DNA of 64,000 nucleotides, taken from contig NZ_BPFI01000002.1 in NCBI RefSeq assembly GCF_019972135.1, positions 124,001 through 188,000 of the forward strand, written 5' to 3'. Of this stretch, positions 36,351 to 46,000 are shown piece by piece. The position numbers and the translations under genes were made by a program. The first letter of the stretch is position 1. Each line of letters begins with the position of its first letter. The notes under the pieces were generated by a model. The model did not search any database. It was not told the DNA's origin and saw only the letters and a list, made by a program, of their open reading frames with translations. The stretch comes from Sulfurovum sp. TSL1. Its GTDB lineage: Bacteria > Campylobacterota > Campylobacteria > Campylobacterales > Sulfurovaceae.

Positions 36351-36555
36351 GATTGTATGTATGTGTGGCTATTTATTGGACAGGTTCATGAGGGAAACGA
36401 CTAGCAGAAGTGATGCCAGAACACCGATCAATGCACAAAGCCACATTCTTTTGCCTATCCAACCGTAAGTTTGATCCATTATAACGCTCTTCTTATATTG
36501 TGTTTCGGCCGGCCCGATCTGGGGCAATCAATATCGATTCCATCCTACTCTTTTG

Positions 36556-38538
36556 TCACCGTTTAATTTTCAGCAATCGAGCATTAATAGCAACGATTAC
36601 CGTACTTGCGGCCATCAATACCGCACCTATTGCAGGAGAGAGAAGTACACCCCATGAGTACAACACGCCTGCTGCTAGAGGAATGGCGACAGCGTTGTAT
36701 CCCGTGGCCCAGATCAAGTTTTGGATCATTTTTTGATATGTGGCGCGGGAAAGCTGCACGATAGCTACAACATCCAGTGGATTGCTCCGTACCAGTATCA
36801 CATCGGCGGTTTCTACCGCCACATCAGAACCTGCACCGATAGCGATTCCTACATCAGCCTGAGCCAGCGCAGGAGCGTCGTTTACACCGTCACCGGTCAT
36901 GGCTACCAGTACCCCTCGGGCCTGGACCTCTTTCACTTTTTCGGCCTTGTCCTGTGGCAGGACTTCGGCGAAATATTCATCTAGCCCTATTTGCTCCGAG
37001 ACCCACTGAGCCGTCGCCTTGTTATCGCCTGTGAGCATCATGCAGCGTATGTTCAGTGCCTTTAGCGCATTGATCGCCTGTTTCGCTTCGGGCCGTATGA
37101 TATCGGCAAGGGCAATCGCGCCTTTCAACTGTTCGTCGACTAGGACGAAGACGACTGTTTTCCCCTGAGCTTGCAGAGGCTCAATATGCTGCTCATCAAG
37201 TTCGATATTCTGTTCACGCAGGTAGCCGGGACTAACCACCTTGATCTCCTTACCCTCGACCCTGCCTTGCGCACCTTTTCCAGGGATACTTTTAAAGTTT
37301 TCGACCGGCAGTTTCTTTTCAGCGGAAGCGGCAATAGCCTTGGCAATAGGATGTTCGGAATTCGCATCCACAGCAGCGGCGTATCGGTGCAATGTCTCTT
37401 CATCAATGTCCTGTGCAAGCATCAGTGTATCTGTCACGCCAAAGCGCCCCTCTGTCAGCGTACCGGTCTTGTCAAAAATGACAGCTTGCAGTTTCCGCGC
37501 GCTTTCGAAAGCAGTACGATTACGGATCAAGAGGCCATTGCCTGCGGCCAATGCCGTAGATACGGCCACCACCAGCGGCACAGCCAGACCGAGGGCATGC
37601 GGGCAGCTAATGACCATGACAGTGACGCTACGTTCGATAGCAAAGGCAAATTCCTTGCCCATAAAACCCAGCCAGATGAAAAAGGTGACAGCGCCACCAC
37701 CCAGAGCAATGATTGTGAGCCACACCGCCGCAGTGTTGGCCAGATTCTGGGTCTTTGACTTGCTTTGCTGAGCTTGCTTGACCAGGTCGATGACCTGTGA
37801 CAGAAACGAGTCCTTTCCTGTGCCTTTGACCTCGATGGTCAACGAGCCTTCACCGTTGATTGCGCCGCCAATGACCTCGGCACCACTTATTTTAGTGACA
37901 GGAGTAGACTCGCCGGTAAGCATCGCCTCATTGACCGAGCTTTCGCCCTTCACGATGATACCGTCGGCGGGGATCTTCTCACCGGGTTTGATCAGCACCC
38001 TATCGCCCACTGCTAGTTCGCCAAGAGGAACGTCCTTTACGCTGCCGTCGGGCATTAGTTTATGGGCATCGGAAGGCATGAGTTTGGCTAGGGCCTCCAG
38101 GGCCTTTGAGGCACCCATCACCGACTTCATCTCGATCCAGTGGCCCAGCAGCATAATGTCAACAAGTGTCGCCAGTTCCCAGAAAAACATTTTGCCGGTC
38201 AGTCCAAACACGACTGCGCTGCTGTAGAGGTAGGCAGTGGTAATGGCGACGGCAACCAGTGTCATCATGCCGGGCTGCAAGGATTTGAGCTCATTGAACA
38301 AACCTTTAAGGAATGGCCAGCCGCCATACCAAAAGACTGCCGATGATAGCCCAAATAGAAGATAGAGGTCGCCGGAGAAAGAGATGGTTTCGCGCAGACC
38401 GACCAGATTTTGCAGCAGTGGCGAAAGAACGAGAATCGGTAGGGTCAGGACCAGCGAGATCCAGAAACGCTTGCGGAAATCCGCCGCCATGTGGCTATGA
38501 TGGTCGTGGTGCTCTGAATGGTCAGTATTGTGTTTCAT
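36556..38538 (-). CDS. copB: Copper/silver P-type ATPase, CPH type
   Basis: A P1B ATPase of 660 residues. A His-rich N-terminus (HSEHHDHHSHM) replaces the usual CxxC domain. The membrane metal site is SCPHALGLAVP, the CPH motif of the CopB class. Phosphorylation site DKTGTLTEG, TGES loop TGESTPVTK, TGDNKATA and the hinge TGDGVNDAPALAQADVG are all intact. It exports copper or silver ions from the cytoplasm. ATG 38538 has GAGGAG upstream and is preferred to 38580. The gene is strikingly GC-rich relative to the flanks. It is read leftward from the left half of the divergent operator D. Confidence 0.93.
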   Translation of the reverse strand: MKHNTDHSEHHDHHSHMAADFRKRFWISLVLTLPILVLSPLLQNLVGLRETISFSGDLYLLFGLSSAVFWYGGWPFLKGLFNELKSLQPGMMTLVAVAITTAYLYSSAVVFGLTGKMFFWELATLVDIMLLGHWIEMKSVMGASKALEALAKLMPSDAHKLMPDGSVKDVPLGELAVGDRVLIKPGEKIPADGIIVKGESSVNEAMLTGESTPVTKISGAEVIGGAINGEGSLTIEVKGTGKDSFLSQVIDLVKQAQQSKSKTQNLANTAAVWLTIIALGGGAVTFFIWLGFMGKEFAFAIERSVTVMVISCPHALGLAVPLVVAVSTALAAGNGLLIRNRTAFESARKLQAVIFDKTGTLTEGRFGVTDTLMLAQDIDEETLHRYAAAVDANSEHPIAKAIAASAEKKLPVENFKSIPGKGAQGRVEGKEIKVVSPGYLREQNIELDEQHIEPLQAQGKTVVFVLVDEQLKGAIALADIIRPEAKQAINALKALNIRCMMLTGDNKATAQWVSEQIGLDEYFAEVLPQDKAEKVKEVQARGVLVAMTGDGVNDAPALAQADVGIAIGAGSDVAVETADVILVRSNPLDVVAIVQLSRATYQKMIQNLIWATGYNAVAIPLAAGVLYSWGVLLSPAIGAVLMAASTVIVAINARLLKIKR

Positions 38539-38733
38539 GATGGGTAATCTCCTCTCTTCGTTATGCTGCACTTGGTGCATATTCCCGGATGATCCTGATG
38601 TGTCTCGGGATGTAAGGGACAGACGTAAAAGTCCTGGCCGATATCACACTTGTCATAATCTTGTTAAATCAAAGTCTCACACAAATTATGAGATTGTTTT
38701 CATTAACCCTTTCTATTACACTAGTTTAATATC

Positions 38734-38780
38734 AAAGTGTGCAAATAGCGTGTACGCGATGCACACTATTTGCACACTTT
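38734..38780. promoter_or_regulatory. Operator D: divergent pair of tandem boxes
   Basis: A 47-base near-palindrome. The outer arms AAAGTGTGCAAATAG match perfectly in inverted orientation, and each arm is followed by a second box (GCGTGTAC on the left, GCACAC on the right), again at 11-base spacing. For the leftward ATPase promoter TAAACT lies 8 bases beyond the core; for the rightward YHS-ppk2 promoter TATTAT lies 8 bases beyond. One site can thus control both directions. Confidence 0.8.
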
Positions 38781-38821
38781 AGTATTATTATTAATCATCT
38801 CAAATACATAGAGGAGCTAAG

Positions 38822-39049
38822 ATGGATACTATCGTAAAAGATGTGGTTTGCGGCATGGACACTTCAACGGATTCGGAATTTCACACAGCACTTTCCTCAA
38901 TCATCTATTACTTTTTTTCACAAAATTGTCAACATCATTTTAATGAAAATCCTCAAGAGTATATTAAAGTGAAAAATGGGAGTACTGAAAAGCAGCAAGA
39001 GAAAACAAATGAAAATACAGTCTCTAAACACGTGACTGAGATGGGCTGA
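38822..39049 (+). CDS. YHS-domain small protein
   Basis: A 75-residue protein with the YHS pattern DVVCGMDT ... [21 protein letters not shown], a small Cys-containing metal-binding domain often fused to or encoded with copper ATPases. The Lys/Glu-rich tail has no known match. GAGGAG precedes ATG 38822. It is the first gene right of operator D, 10 bases before ppk2. A relic of a second copy lies at 40624-40690 behind operator E. Confidence 0.8.
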   Translation: MDTIVKDVVCGMDTSTDSEFHTALSSIIYYFFSQNCQHHFNENPQEYIKVKNGSTEKQQEKTNENTVSKHVTEMG

Positions 39050-39059
39050 AAGGATGAAG

Positions 39060-39941
39060 ATGAAAATCAAATCAAAAGATTTCCAAGTAAAAGAAGGCAA
39101 AAGGGTCAATCTTAAGAAGTGGCCGACAATCGTAAAGCCTGCGTACAAGTCGAAGAAGAAGTACAAAAAACACCTCAAAGAACAGGTAGAAGAGTTAAGT
39201 GAACTGCAACATCTTCATTACGCATCCGACCACTGTGCGTTGTTGCTGATTTTTCAGGCAATGGACGCAGCCGGTAAGGACGGTGCCATACGGCACGTTA
39301 TGTCTGGCGTCAATCCTCAAGGGTGCCAGGTCTTCAGCTTTAAACATCCGAGTGCCACAGAATTGGAGCACGATTTTTTGTGGCGAACCACTCGTAATCT
39401 ACCCGAACGTGGCCATATCGGCATCTTTAATCGATCCTATTATGAGGAAGTATTGATCGTTCGTGTGCATCCAGAGATTTTACGCAGCCAAGGGTTTCCG
39501 GATGGGATGTTCGACGAGGAAACGATCTGGCAGAATCGATACCGATCCATCGTGGATTTTGAGAACCATCTCTACCGTAACGGCACGCGGATTATCAAGT
39601 TTTTTCTTCATCTTTCAGAGGAAGAACAGCGAAAGCGTTTTATCGATCGTATCGACGAGCCTGAAAAAAACTGGAAATTCAATTTAGCCGACATTGAAGA
39701 GCGGAAATTCTGGCAACAGTATATGCAGGCCTATGAGTCGTGCCTTAGCGCAACGAGTACAAAAAATTCGCCCTGGTATGTGGTGCCCGCTGACGACAAA
39801 AAAAATGCCCGTCTCATTATCTCGAGAATTATTCTTGATACGTTCAAGTCCCTCCAAATGCACTACCCCGAAACTGATGCAAAAAGATTGAAGGAGTTGT
39901 TGTCGATACGCCAACGGCTGATGCAGAAAGATCAAAGTTGA
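39060..39941 (+). CDS. ppk2: Polyphosphate kinase 2
   Basis: A PPK2-family nucleotide kinase of about 293 residues. The Walker A-like loop is [17 protein letters not shown], followed by [18 protein letters not shown], the lid-like [26 protein letters not shown] and [12 protein letters not shown], all typical single-domain PPK2 signatures. It transfers phosphate between polyphosphate and nucleotides. ATG 39060 with AAAGG six bases before is preferred to ATG 39054, which touches the ribosome site. It is GC-richer than its surroundings. Being behind a copper-type operator and a YHS gene, it may supply polyphosphate for copper chelation or ATP under stress; that is inference. Confidence 0.92.
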   Translation: MKIKSKDFQVKEGKRVNLKKWPTIVKPAYKSKKKYKKHLKEQVEELSELQHLHYASDHCALLLIFQAMDAAGKDGAIRHVMSGVNPQGCQVFSFKHPSATELEHDFLWRTTRNLPERGHIGIFNRSYYEEVLIVRVHPEILRSQGFPDGMFDEETIWQNRYRSIVDFENHLYRNGTRIIKFFLHLSEEEQRKRFIDRIDEPEKNWKFNLADIEERKFWQQYMQAYESCLSATSTKNSPWYVVPADDKKNARLIISRIILDTFKSLQMHYPETDAKRLKELLSIRQRLMQKDQS

Positions 39942-40560
39942 TACTGGGTGCGATACATTCGGTCACCCTTCACGTTGATGAAAGCTGCAATACGAATTGC
40001 AAAGCATTATAGTCTTAATGTACCTAAAATAACCAACTTATTTGATGAGGAAGTTTTTACCCGGCTTAAAAAGCTTATTAAACTGCTTGAAGATTGCTTA
40101 GTTACTATAATAAGAAACCATGATCTAAGCGTTCGTTTTCTTCATAAAGTCAGTTTTTGTATAGTTGTGATTATTAGAGAATATAAGAGTAATTTTAGGC
40201 AACGCACTCTTGAAACTTTGCTCAGGAGTACATCAGGAGATTCAATCAAATTCAGAGTTAGTTAGTTTGTTCAATTATAGTATTATTCTTTACTTAAAAA
40301 GAACTAATTACTACCACACTTACCTTGGGATTTCATGTTTCCCATATCTTTTGTGTGCCCATTTACACTAGTGAGAAGTTTGTTGGCATGTTCCAATCTA
40401 GAGTACCTGATTCACATACACAAATGCTGAACCCAAACCTACTACGAGAATACTCGCTAAAATTAACTTTTTCATAATGTATCCTTTGTAATAAATTTTT
40501 AAGGTGAGCAATCACCCTAATTACAAGTGAATTATAATAGGATAATATGCATATAATGTT
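39942..40560. other. Decayed region without an intact gene
   Basis: The largest frame (39948-40265, plus) has no ribosome site, unusual composition and no recognisable motif, so I treat it as noise. On the minus strand at 40398-40475, ATG preceded by AAAGGATACATT starts a clean signal peptide (MKKLILASILVVGLGSAFVY) that stops after 25 codons at a TAG; downstream sequence keeps traces of a secreted protein. This is probably the remains of a small periplasmic protein gene. Confidence 0.5.
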
Positions 40561-40569
40561 CAGATAATT

Positions 40570-40591
40570 TGCACACTATATGCACACTTTG
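40570..40591 (+). promoter_or_regulatory. Operator E: tandem boxes upstream of the two-component genes
   Basis: TGCACACTATA is followed by TGCACACTTTG, with an 11-base period and TATGAT exactly 8 bases after the second core. The next intact gene downstream is the response regulator at 40766, so this site implies autoregulation. A decayed YHS gene lies in the leader between operator and regulator. Confidence 0.78.
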
Positions 40592-40623
40592 AGATTATGA
40601 TGTATCATCATGCAAAGGAGACA

Positions 40624-40690
40624 TAATAAATCCCTCAGCATAAGATGTTGTTTGCGGCAATGAGCTTTTCGTCTGTTTCTTGTTGCAGTA
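40624..40690 (+). pseudogene. Relic of a YHS gene behind operator E
   Basis: AAGATGTTGTTTGCGGCA parallels AAGATGTGGTTTGCGGCA in the YHS gene at 38822 and encodes DVVCG. AAAGGAG stands at the right place upstream but the start codon is gone and the frame breaks soon after. Operator plus YHS gene was evidently one module, duplicated and then lost here, leaving its promoter to serve the regulator genes. Confidence 0.6.
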
Positions 40691-40765
40691 AACTCTTTAC
40701 GACGTAGAAATTTAAAATTATAAGGACAATAGCGTACAATACAATACAAGACGAGGAAGCAAAAA

Positions 40766-41419
40766 ATGAAAATACTACTTATGGAAGATGACCCTGTATT
40801 GGGAGACATCTTGGCAGATTATCTGCAAGAATTTTACACAACACATAGGGTGTTTGATTCAAAAGAGGCACAAGAAATGATAGATCAAGCACACTATGAT
40901 CTTTTCATCTTTGATATTAACGTTCCTGGAATAAGTGGAGTAGAATTACTTGAAGAATTACGTAGCTTCAATGATACAACACCTGCCATCATTATCACTG
41001 CATATGGTGACACCAAGCATCTAAAAGCTAGTTTTGATGCAGGTGCACATGATTATATACGTAAGCCTTTTGAGCTGGAAGAATTAAAGTTACGGATAGA
41101 AAAAAGTAGAGTATTGTTTCATATAGAGCAAGACACTCCTGTAAAATTAAGCGAATCATTGACCTATTACCCTTCAAGGAAAATGGTTAGCGACGGAAGT
41201 AAAGAACAAGGATTACGCCCCAAAGAGATGGAGATACTGGAGTATCTTATTGCTCACCCGAAAAGACTCATCAGTCAAGATGAATTGGTACAGAATATTT
41301 GGGAATTTGACCAATTGCCAAGTGATGCCACCTTGCGTTCCTATATTAGAAAACTACGAGAAATTATAGGCAGTGAAAAAATAGTTACACAAAGAGGGAT
41401 GGGATATCGCTATGAATGA
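40766..41419 (+). CDS. OmpR-family response regulator, CusR-like
   Basis: A 217-residue response regulator. The receiver domain has the acidic cluster EDD (7-9), the phosphorylated Asp 50 (FIFDINVPG), and Lys 100 (IRKPF). The C-terminal winged-helix DNA-binding domain runs from about residue 125 (LRPKEMEILEYLIAHPKRLISQDELVQNIW ... RSYIRKLREIIG). Proteins of this class bind tandem direct half-sites about 10-11 bp apart, as in the nine operators found here. It overlaps the histidine kinase gene by eight bases. Copper or silver is the likely signal, inferred from the genes behind those operators. Confidence 0.92.
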   Translation: MKILLMEDDPVLGDILADYLQEFYTTHRVFDSKEAQEMIDQAHYDLFIFDINVPGISGVELLEELRSFNDTTPAIIITAYGDTKHLKASFDAGAHDYIRKPFELEELKLRIEKSRVLFHIEQDTPVKLSESLTYYPSRKMVSDGSKEQGLRPKEMEILEYLIAHPKRLISQDELVQNIWEFDQLPSDATLRSYIRKLREIIGSEKIVTQRGMGYRYE

Positions 41420-42560
41420 CTTGGAAAAACGCTCATTCCACTCTTTTTTGGGACTCTATATCGTATCCTCTTTTTTGTTTATCTCTTTTATTGGGTACTG
41501 GTATTATGCGGCACAAAAAAATGCATTACAAAACGAAACGTATTATAAGTTGCAACATATAGCTGACATGAAAGCAGGTGACATTATTATGGCACATATG
41601 AAAGAGACCAAACTTAAAGAATCAATTGTACCCGATGAGATAAAATTGGCACTTATAGATACAAAAGGGAAGGTAGTAGATGGAAAGCTTATAGAGCCTT
41701 TTACATTGAATAGCCCAGGATATTTTGAGGTAAAAGGCTATAATGTTTTTGTATCTGATGCTCCTAAAGAACATTTAGGTATAGCCTATGTTGTTGCGCA
41801 GTCAAACTCTTTGTTGATGGAGTTAAAAACACTACAGAATACCGTATTAAAAGTGATCATAGGTTCTTCAATACTCATGGCTATAATTGCATGGATTCTC
41901 TCAAAACTCTTTATGAAACCCATTAGTCAAAAAGTAGAACAGATAGAACGTTTTATTAACGACGTAACCCATGAACTAAACACTCCTATAACTGCACTTA
42001 CTATGGCGACAAGTCAAGCACTAAAACAGGAAAGCTACACACAAAAGACTTTAAAAAATATTTCCATCAGCACCAAACAACTTTATGATATTTATCGTTC
42101 ATTAACATATTTGAATTTTTCAAGTTCAAAAGAAGAAGGTAGTGTCATAAATATTGCTGAATCCGCTCAAAAAAGTATTGTTTATTATCAGCCTTTGTGT
42201 GAAAGTAAACGTATCACCATGGATACAGAACTGGAGAAATATATTTTTACCATACCGGAGGCACAACTACAGCTTCTTTTTGGCAATCTCATAGGAAATG
42301 CTATAAAATATTCACCTAGGGGTTCAACTATAACTTTATGGCTCAAAGAAGGTGTTTTCAGCATTAAGGATGAGGGGATAGGCATAGAGCATGAAAAACA
42401 AAAAGAGATATTTAAACGATTTAAGCGTGCAACTAAGTACTCAGGTGGATTTGGTGTAGGGCTTAGCATTGTTAAAAGTATTTGCGATGAATATGGGATT
42501 AAAATTGAATTAGACTCTGTACCCAATAAGGGAACAGAATTTAGGCTTCAATTTCCTTAA
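41412..42560 (+). CDS. Membrane sensor histidine kinase, CusS-like
   Basis: A 382-residue sensor kinase. Two membrane helices (about residues 12-32 and 145-165) enclose a periplasmic domain of roughly 110 residues. The phosphorylated His 187 is in DVTHELNTPI, followed by the N box LIGNAIKYS, G1 DEGIGIE, F box FKRFKRA and G2 GGFGVGLSIVK. The HAMP linker is not obvious, and the periplasmic domain is shorter than in E. coli CusS. It is translationally coupled to its regulator. The sensed ion cannot be read directly; there is no Met- or Cys-rich patch in the sensor loop. Confidence 0.9.
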   Translation: MNDLEKRSFHSFLGLYIVSSFLFISFIGYWYYAAQKNALQNETYYKLQHIADMKAGDIIMAHMKETKLKESIVPDEIKLALIDTKGKVVDGKLIEPFTLNSPGYFEVKGYNVFVSDAPKEHLGIAYVVAQSNSLLMELKTLQNTVLKVIIGSSILMAIIAWILSKLFMKPISQKVEQIERFINDVTHELNTPITALTMATSQALKQESYTQKTLKNISISTKQLYDIYRSLTYLNFSSSKEEGSVINIAESAQKSIVYYQPLCESKRITMDTELEKYIFTIPEAQLQLLFGNLIGNAIKYSPRGSTITLWLKEGVFSIKDEGIGIEHEKQKEIFKRFKRATKYSGGFGVGLSIVKSICDEYGIKIELDSVPNKGTEFRLQFP

Positions 42561-42601
42561 GCATATATGTGATTTTATACTTCTTGAAAGCTTATAGTTT
42601 T

Positions 42602-42636
42602 AAAACCTTATAAAATATGTTAGATTATAAGGTTTT
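42602..42636. terminator. 12-bp perfect hairpin between convergent genes
   Basis: AAAACCTTATAA pairs exactly with TTATAAGGTTTT around an 11-base loop. It ends both the two-component operon and the facing DUF3147 gene, with T runs on both strands. The same sequence with ATGTTAGATTATAAGGTTTT recurs at 18229 and 51803, so it is also a dispersed repeat. Confidence 0.75.
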
Positions 42637-42662
42637 GATTTTAATTATGTAGAAATTTGTAT

Positions 42663-43013
42663 TTATAATTTAATACCAAATTTATCAAGAATAAAAATGA
42701 CACTATAGTAAGCAAAAATAGTCATCAAGATTGAGATACCCATACTAAGATAAAAGCTGAGACCTTTTTTTATTAAGATTGGAAAAACTATAAATAATGT
42801 TATTGATGGGGCAATTAGCCAAACAATTCTATTTGAAAAGTCTACCGCATTACTACTACTATTTGTATCTACATACATCCATGTCATAGCTAATATTGAT
42901 ACTAAAGGGATAGCAGCTAATAGTGCACCTACTAAACTGCTTCTTTTGGCTATTTCAGAGATTAATACAATTAAAAATGTTGTAATAATTAATTTTGTTA
43001 TATAGTAAGCCAA
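42663..43013 (-). CDS. DUF3147-type small membrane protein
   Basis: A 116-residue protein with four membrane helices and the sequence SSLVGALLAAIPLVSILAM ... NSSSNAVDFSNRIVWLIAPSITLFIVFPILI, as in DUF3147 proteins. Function is unknown. It is the last gene of the czcCBA operon, 4 bases after czcA, an association that suggests a helper role for the pump or a separate small transporter. Confidence 0.78.
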   Translation of the reverse strand: MAYYITKLIITTFLIVLISEIAKRSSLVGALLAAIPLVSILAMTWMYVDTNSSSNAVDFSNRIVWLIAPSITLFIVFPILIKKGLSFYLSMGISILMTIFAYYSVIFILDKFGIKL

Positions 43014-43017
43014 TTTG

Positions 43018-46000
43018 TTACTCCTTGTTAAAAAATAGAATATATAATGAAGGTAAGACCAGCAAGGTCAAGATTGTTGAAGAGATAATTCCTCCTGTGA
43101 CTACCACTGAGAGCGGATACTGTATTTCCGAGCCTACACCTGTAGCAAAAAGGAGCGGGAGAATACCAAAGAGCGTGGTGAAGGCTGTCATGAGTACAGG
43201 TCTTAGCCTTAGTAAGGTAGCACTTTTTACCATATCTATCATTTTCACTTCTGGGAACTTTTTACGTAATTCATCTATGAATGACACAAGTACTATCCCG
43301 TTGAGTATTGCTATAGCAAAGATGGCAATAAACCCTACAATGGCAGAGACACTCAAATATTCGCCTGAGATGAGTAGTCCAACAATACCTCCCATAAGCC
43401 CTAATGGCACGCCCAGTAAAATTAGAAACGCTTTTTTAAGAGAGTTGAATGCCGTATAGAGCAACAATAGAATAAGTAAAATCGTGATAGGTATAATCAT
43501 TGCAAGCGTTTGTGTAGCTTCTTGCATATTCTTGAAATCGCCTGCCCACTTAATGTAATAGCCATCAGGCAGGACAACTTGTTTACTTATCTTTATGCTT
43601 GCCTCTTCAACAAACGTAGCAATGTCACGATCTTCAACTTCCAGTGAAAGAACCATATATCGACTCAAGTCCTCACGCTTAATAAAGGCAGGCCCCTGTG
43701 CTACACTGATGTCACACACTTCCTCCAGGGAAACTATTTTTCCGGTACCTGAACGAAGGATCAGTTTTTTTATTGTTTCTATATCTTGTTTGGCATTTTT
43801 TAATTTTGCCACGATACCAAAGCGTTTCACTCCTTCTATCTTTTGAGTAACAGTTTCTTCCCCAATTCCATAACGAATGACTTGCATTACATCTTCCACA
43901 TTGAGGCCATATCGCGAAAGTGCTAGGTAGTTTGGCTTGATATTGATCTGTGCTTGTCCTAATTGTGTTTCAACCTCGGCATGATCAAGCCCTTCTATGC
44001 CCTGCAGGACTTTAGATATTTGCGCAGCAACATCAGACATAACCTTTTGGTCTTCTCCGTAGATTTTGACTGCAAGTTCTGCGCTTACGCCCTCAAGTAG
44101 CTCTTCTATACGCATAGCAATAGGTTGAGTAGAGATAAATTGTAAATAGTTAAACTCTTCTTTGAGTTTTTTTGTCATCTCTTTGTCAAGAGCTGGAATA
44201 TCTTCAAACTCTGGATCAAGGGTCAAGAGAACCTCCATGTAGTTAGCTTGTGCCGTTTCACCTTTTTCACTTCTTCCGATCATGCTTAGTACAGAGAGTA
44301 CTTCTTCAGGATAGGTTTTAAGTATAAAGTTTTCGATAGCTTGTGCATTTTCTACATTTTGAGTAAGTGAGGTTCCAGGGATAGCGATAACCCTGTACAT
44401 AATGGTCTCTTCATTGAGCTCCGGCATAAACTCCCGTCCTTGCTGACTGAGTAGTCCTGCTAAGACAAAGAATATAAAGAAAGTAATGGCCACCAGCTTT
44501 TTTGCATGGCGCAAAGAAAACTCCAGCATAGGTGTATAGAATGCCTTAATGGCTGCCATAAGAGGACTGTTCGAGTGCTTCCCTTGTTTGAGCATCATAT
44601 ATGAGAGTACCGGAACCAGTAGAAGAGCCACCGCAAGCGAGCCAAGCATCACAAAGACAATGTCCAATGCCATAGGGGTATAAAGTTTTCCTGCAAGTCC
44701 TTCAAGGCTCAACAGCGGAATAAAGACAGCTGCAATAATAAGGAGGGCAAAAAGTACTGGCTTTGCCACATCTGCAGTAGCTTCTGCGATCACTTCTGCA
44801 CGTGAGGCTTTGGGGTTATCATGCAATAACCTGAAACTGTTTTCGACAACCACAATGGTTCCATCAACTATCATCCCTATAGCTATAGCTAGTCCGCTAA
44901 GGCTCATAAGGTTTGCAGATATGCCATATTCTTTCATCATTAAAAATGCTATAAGCAAAGAGATAGGTAAAGAGATGATGACGATAAATGCAGAACGTAG
45001 TTCGAACAAAAAGAGGAATAACACGATCGCAACAAGCACTGAGCCTGTTAGAAGTGCGGAAGTCATTGTGCTGACTGCCTTATGCGTTATTTCTGTTCTA
45101 TCGTAAATCACTTGGAGCTTTACACCTTTGGGGAGTGCTGATTCAACCAGTAGTATTTTGTCCTTGATAAGCTCAACAACCTTGGCTGCATTGGTACCTG
45201 AACGCTGAAGCACCATTCCAAAGACCCTTTCTTTCCCATCAACACTTACTGCTCCAAAACGGGGAGCCTTTCCTTCTTGTACTGTAGCAACATCTTTTAT
45301 CGTCACCACTTTTGCATCTTTTGTGCGTATGACAGTATTTCGAATATCATCCATTTTTTCATAGAGTCCTGCACCACGTATAAGGTACTGCTCTCTATTG
45401 AACTCTAGGTATTGTCCACCTACGGATTGATTACTCTTTTCTAGCGCTTCTATCACTTCATTATAGGTGACATCAACAGCTTGAAGACGCTTAGGGTCCA
45501 CAAGAACTTCATATTGTTTCTCAAAGCCTCCCCAAGAGATGACCTCTTCTACACCATCCACAGATTTGAGTAAAGGAGTGACTGTATATTCATGCAGTTG
45601 ACGGAGTTGGCTAGGTGTATATTTATTGGCCTTATCTTCAAGGGCATACCATAATACCTGCCCTAAGCCTGTTGTATTCGGACCCATGGTCGGAACACCC
45701 CATCCTTGAGGTATATCTACCGTATTGAGTCTTTCAGTAACGAGTTGACGCAATAGGTAAGTATCATAGCCGTCTTCAAAGAAAATAGAAACATACGAAA
45801 GTCCAAAAATTGAGTTCGAGAGTATCATCTTAACCCCAGGCAAACCTGACATGGCTGCCTCTATAGGGTAGGTGATGAGTTTCTCTATGTCTTCCGCAGA
45901 GTTACCAGCACTTTCTGTATAGATGACCACCTGCTTAGGAGTAATGTCTGGAAATGCGTCTATAGGTATATTTTGATACGCCTTATAACCAAATCCTGAG

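Noticed and set aside
37171-38227. Long plus-strand ORFs opposite the P-type ATPase
   Set aside because: GC-rich genes commonly leave long antisense frames; the ATPase motifs settle the strand.
39948-40265. 105-codon plus-strand ORF after ppk2
   Set aside because: No ribosome site, no domain pattern, odd residue composition. Treated as non-coding.
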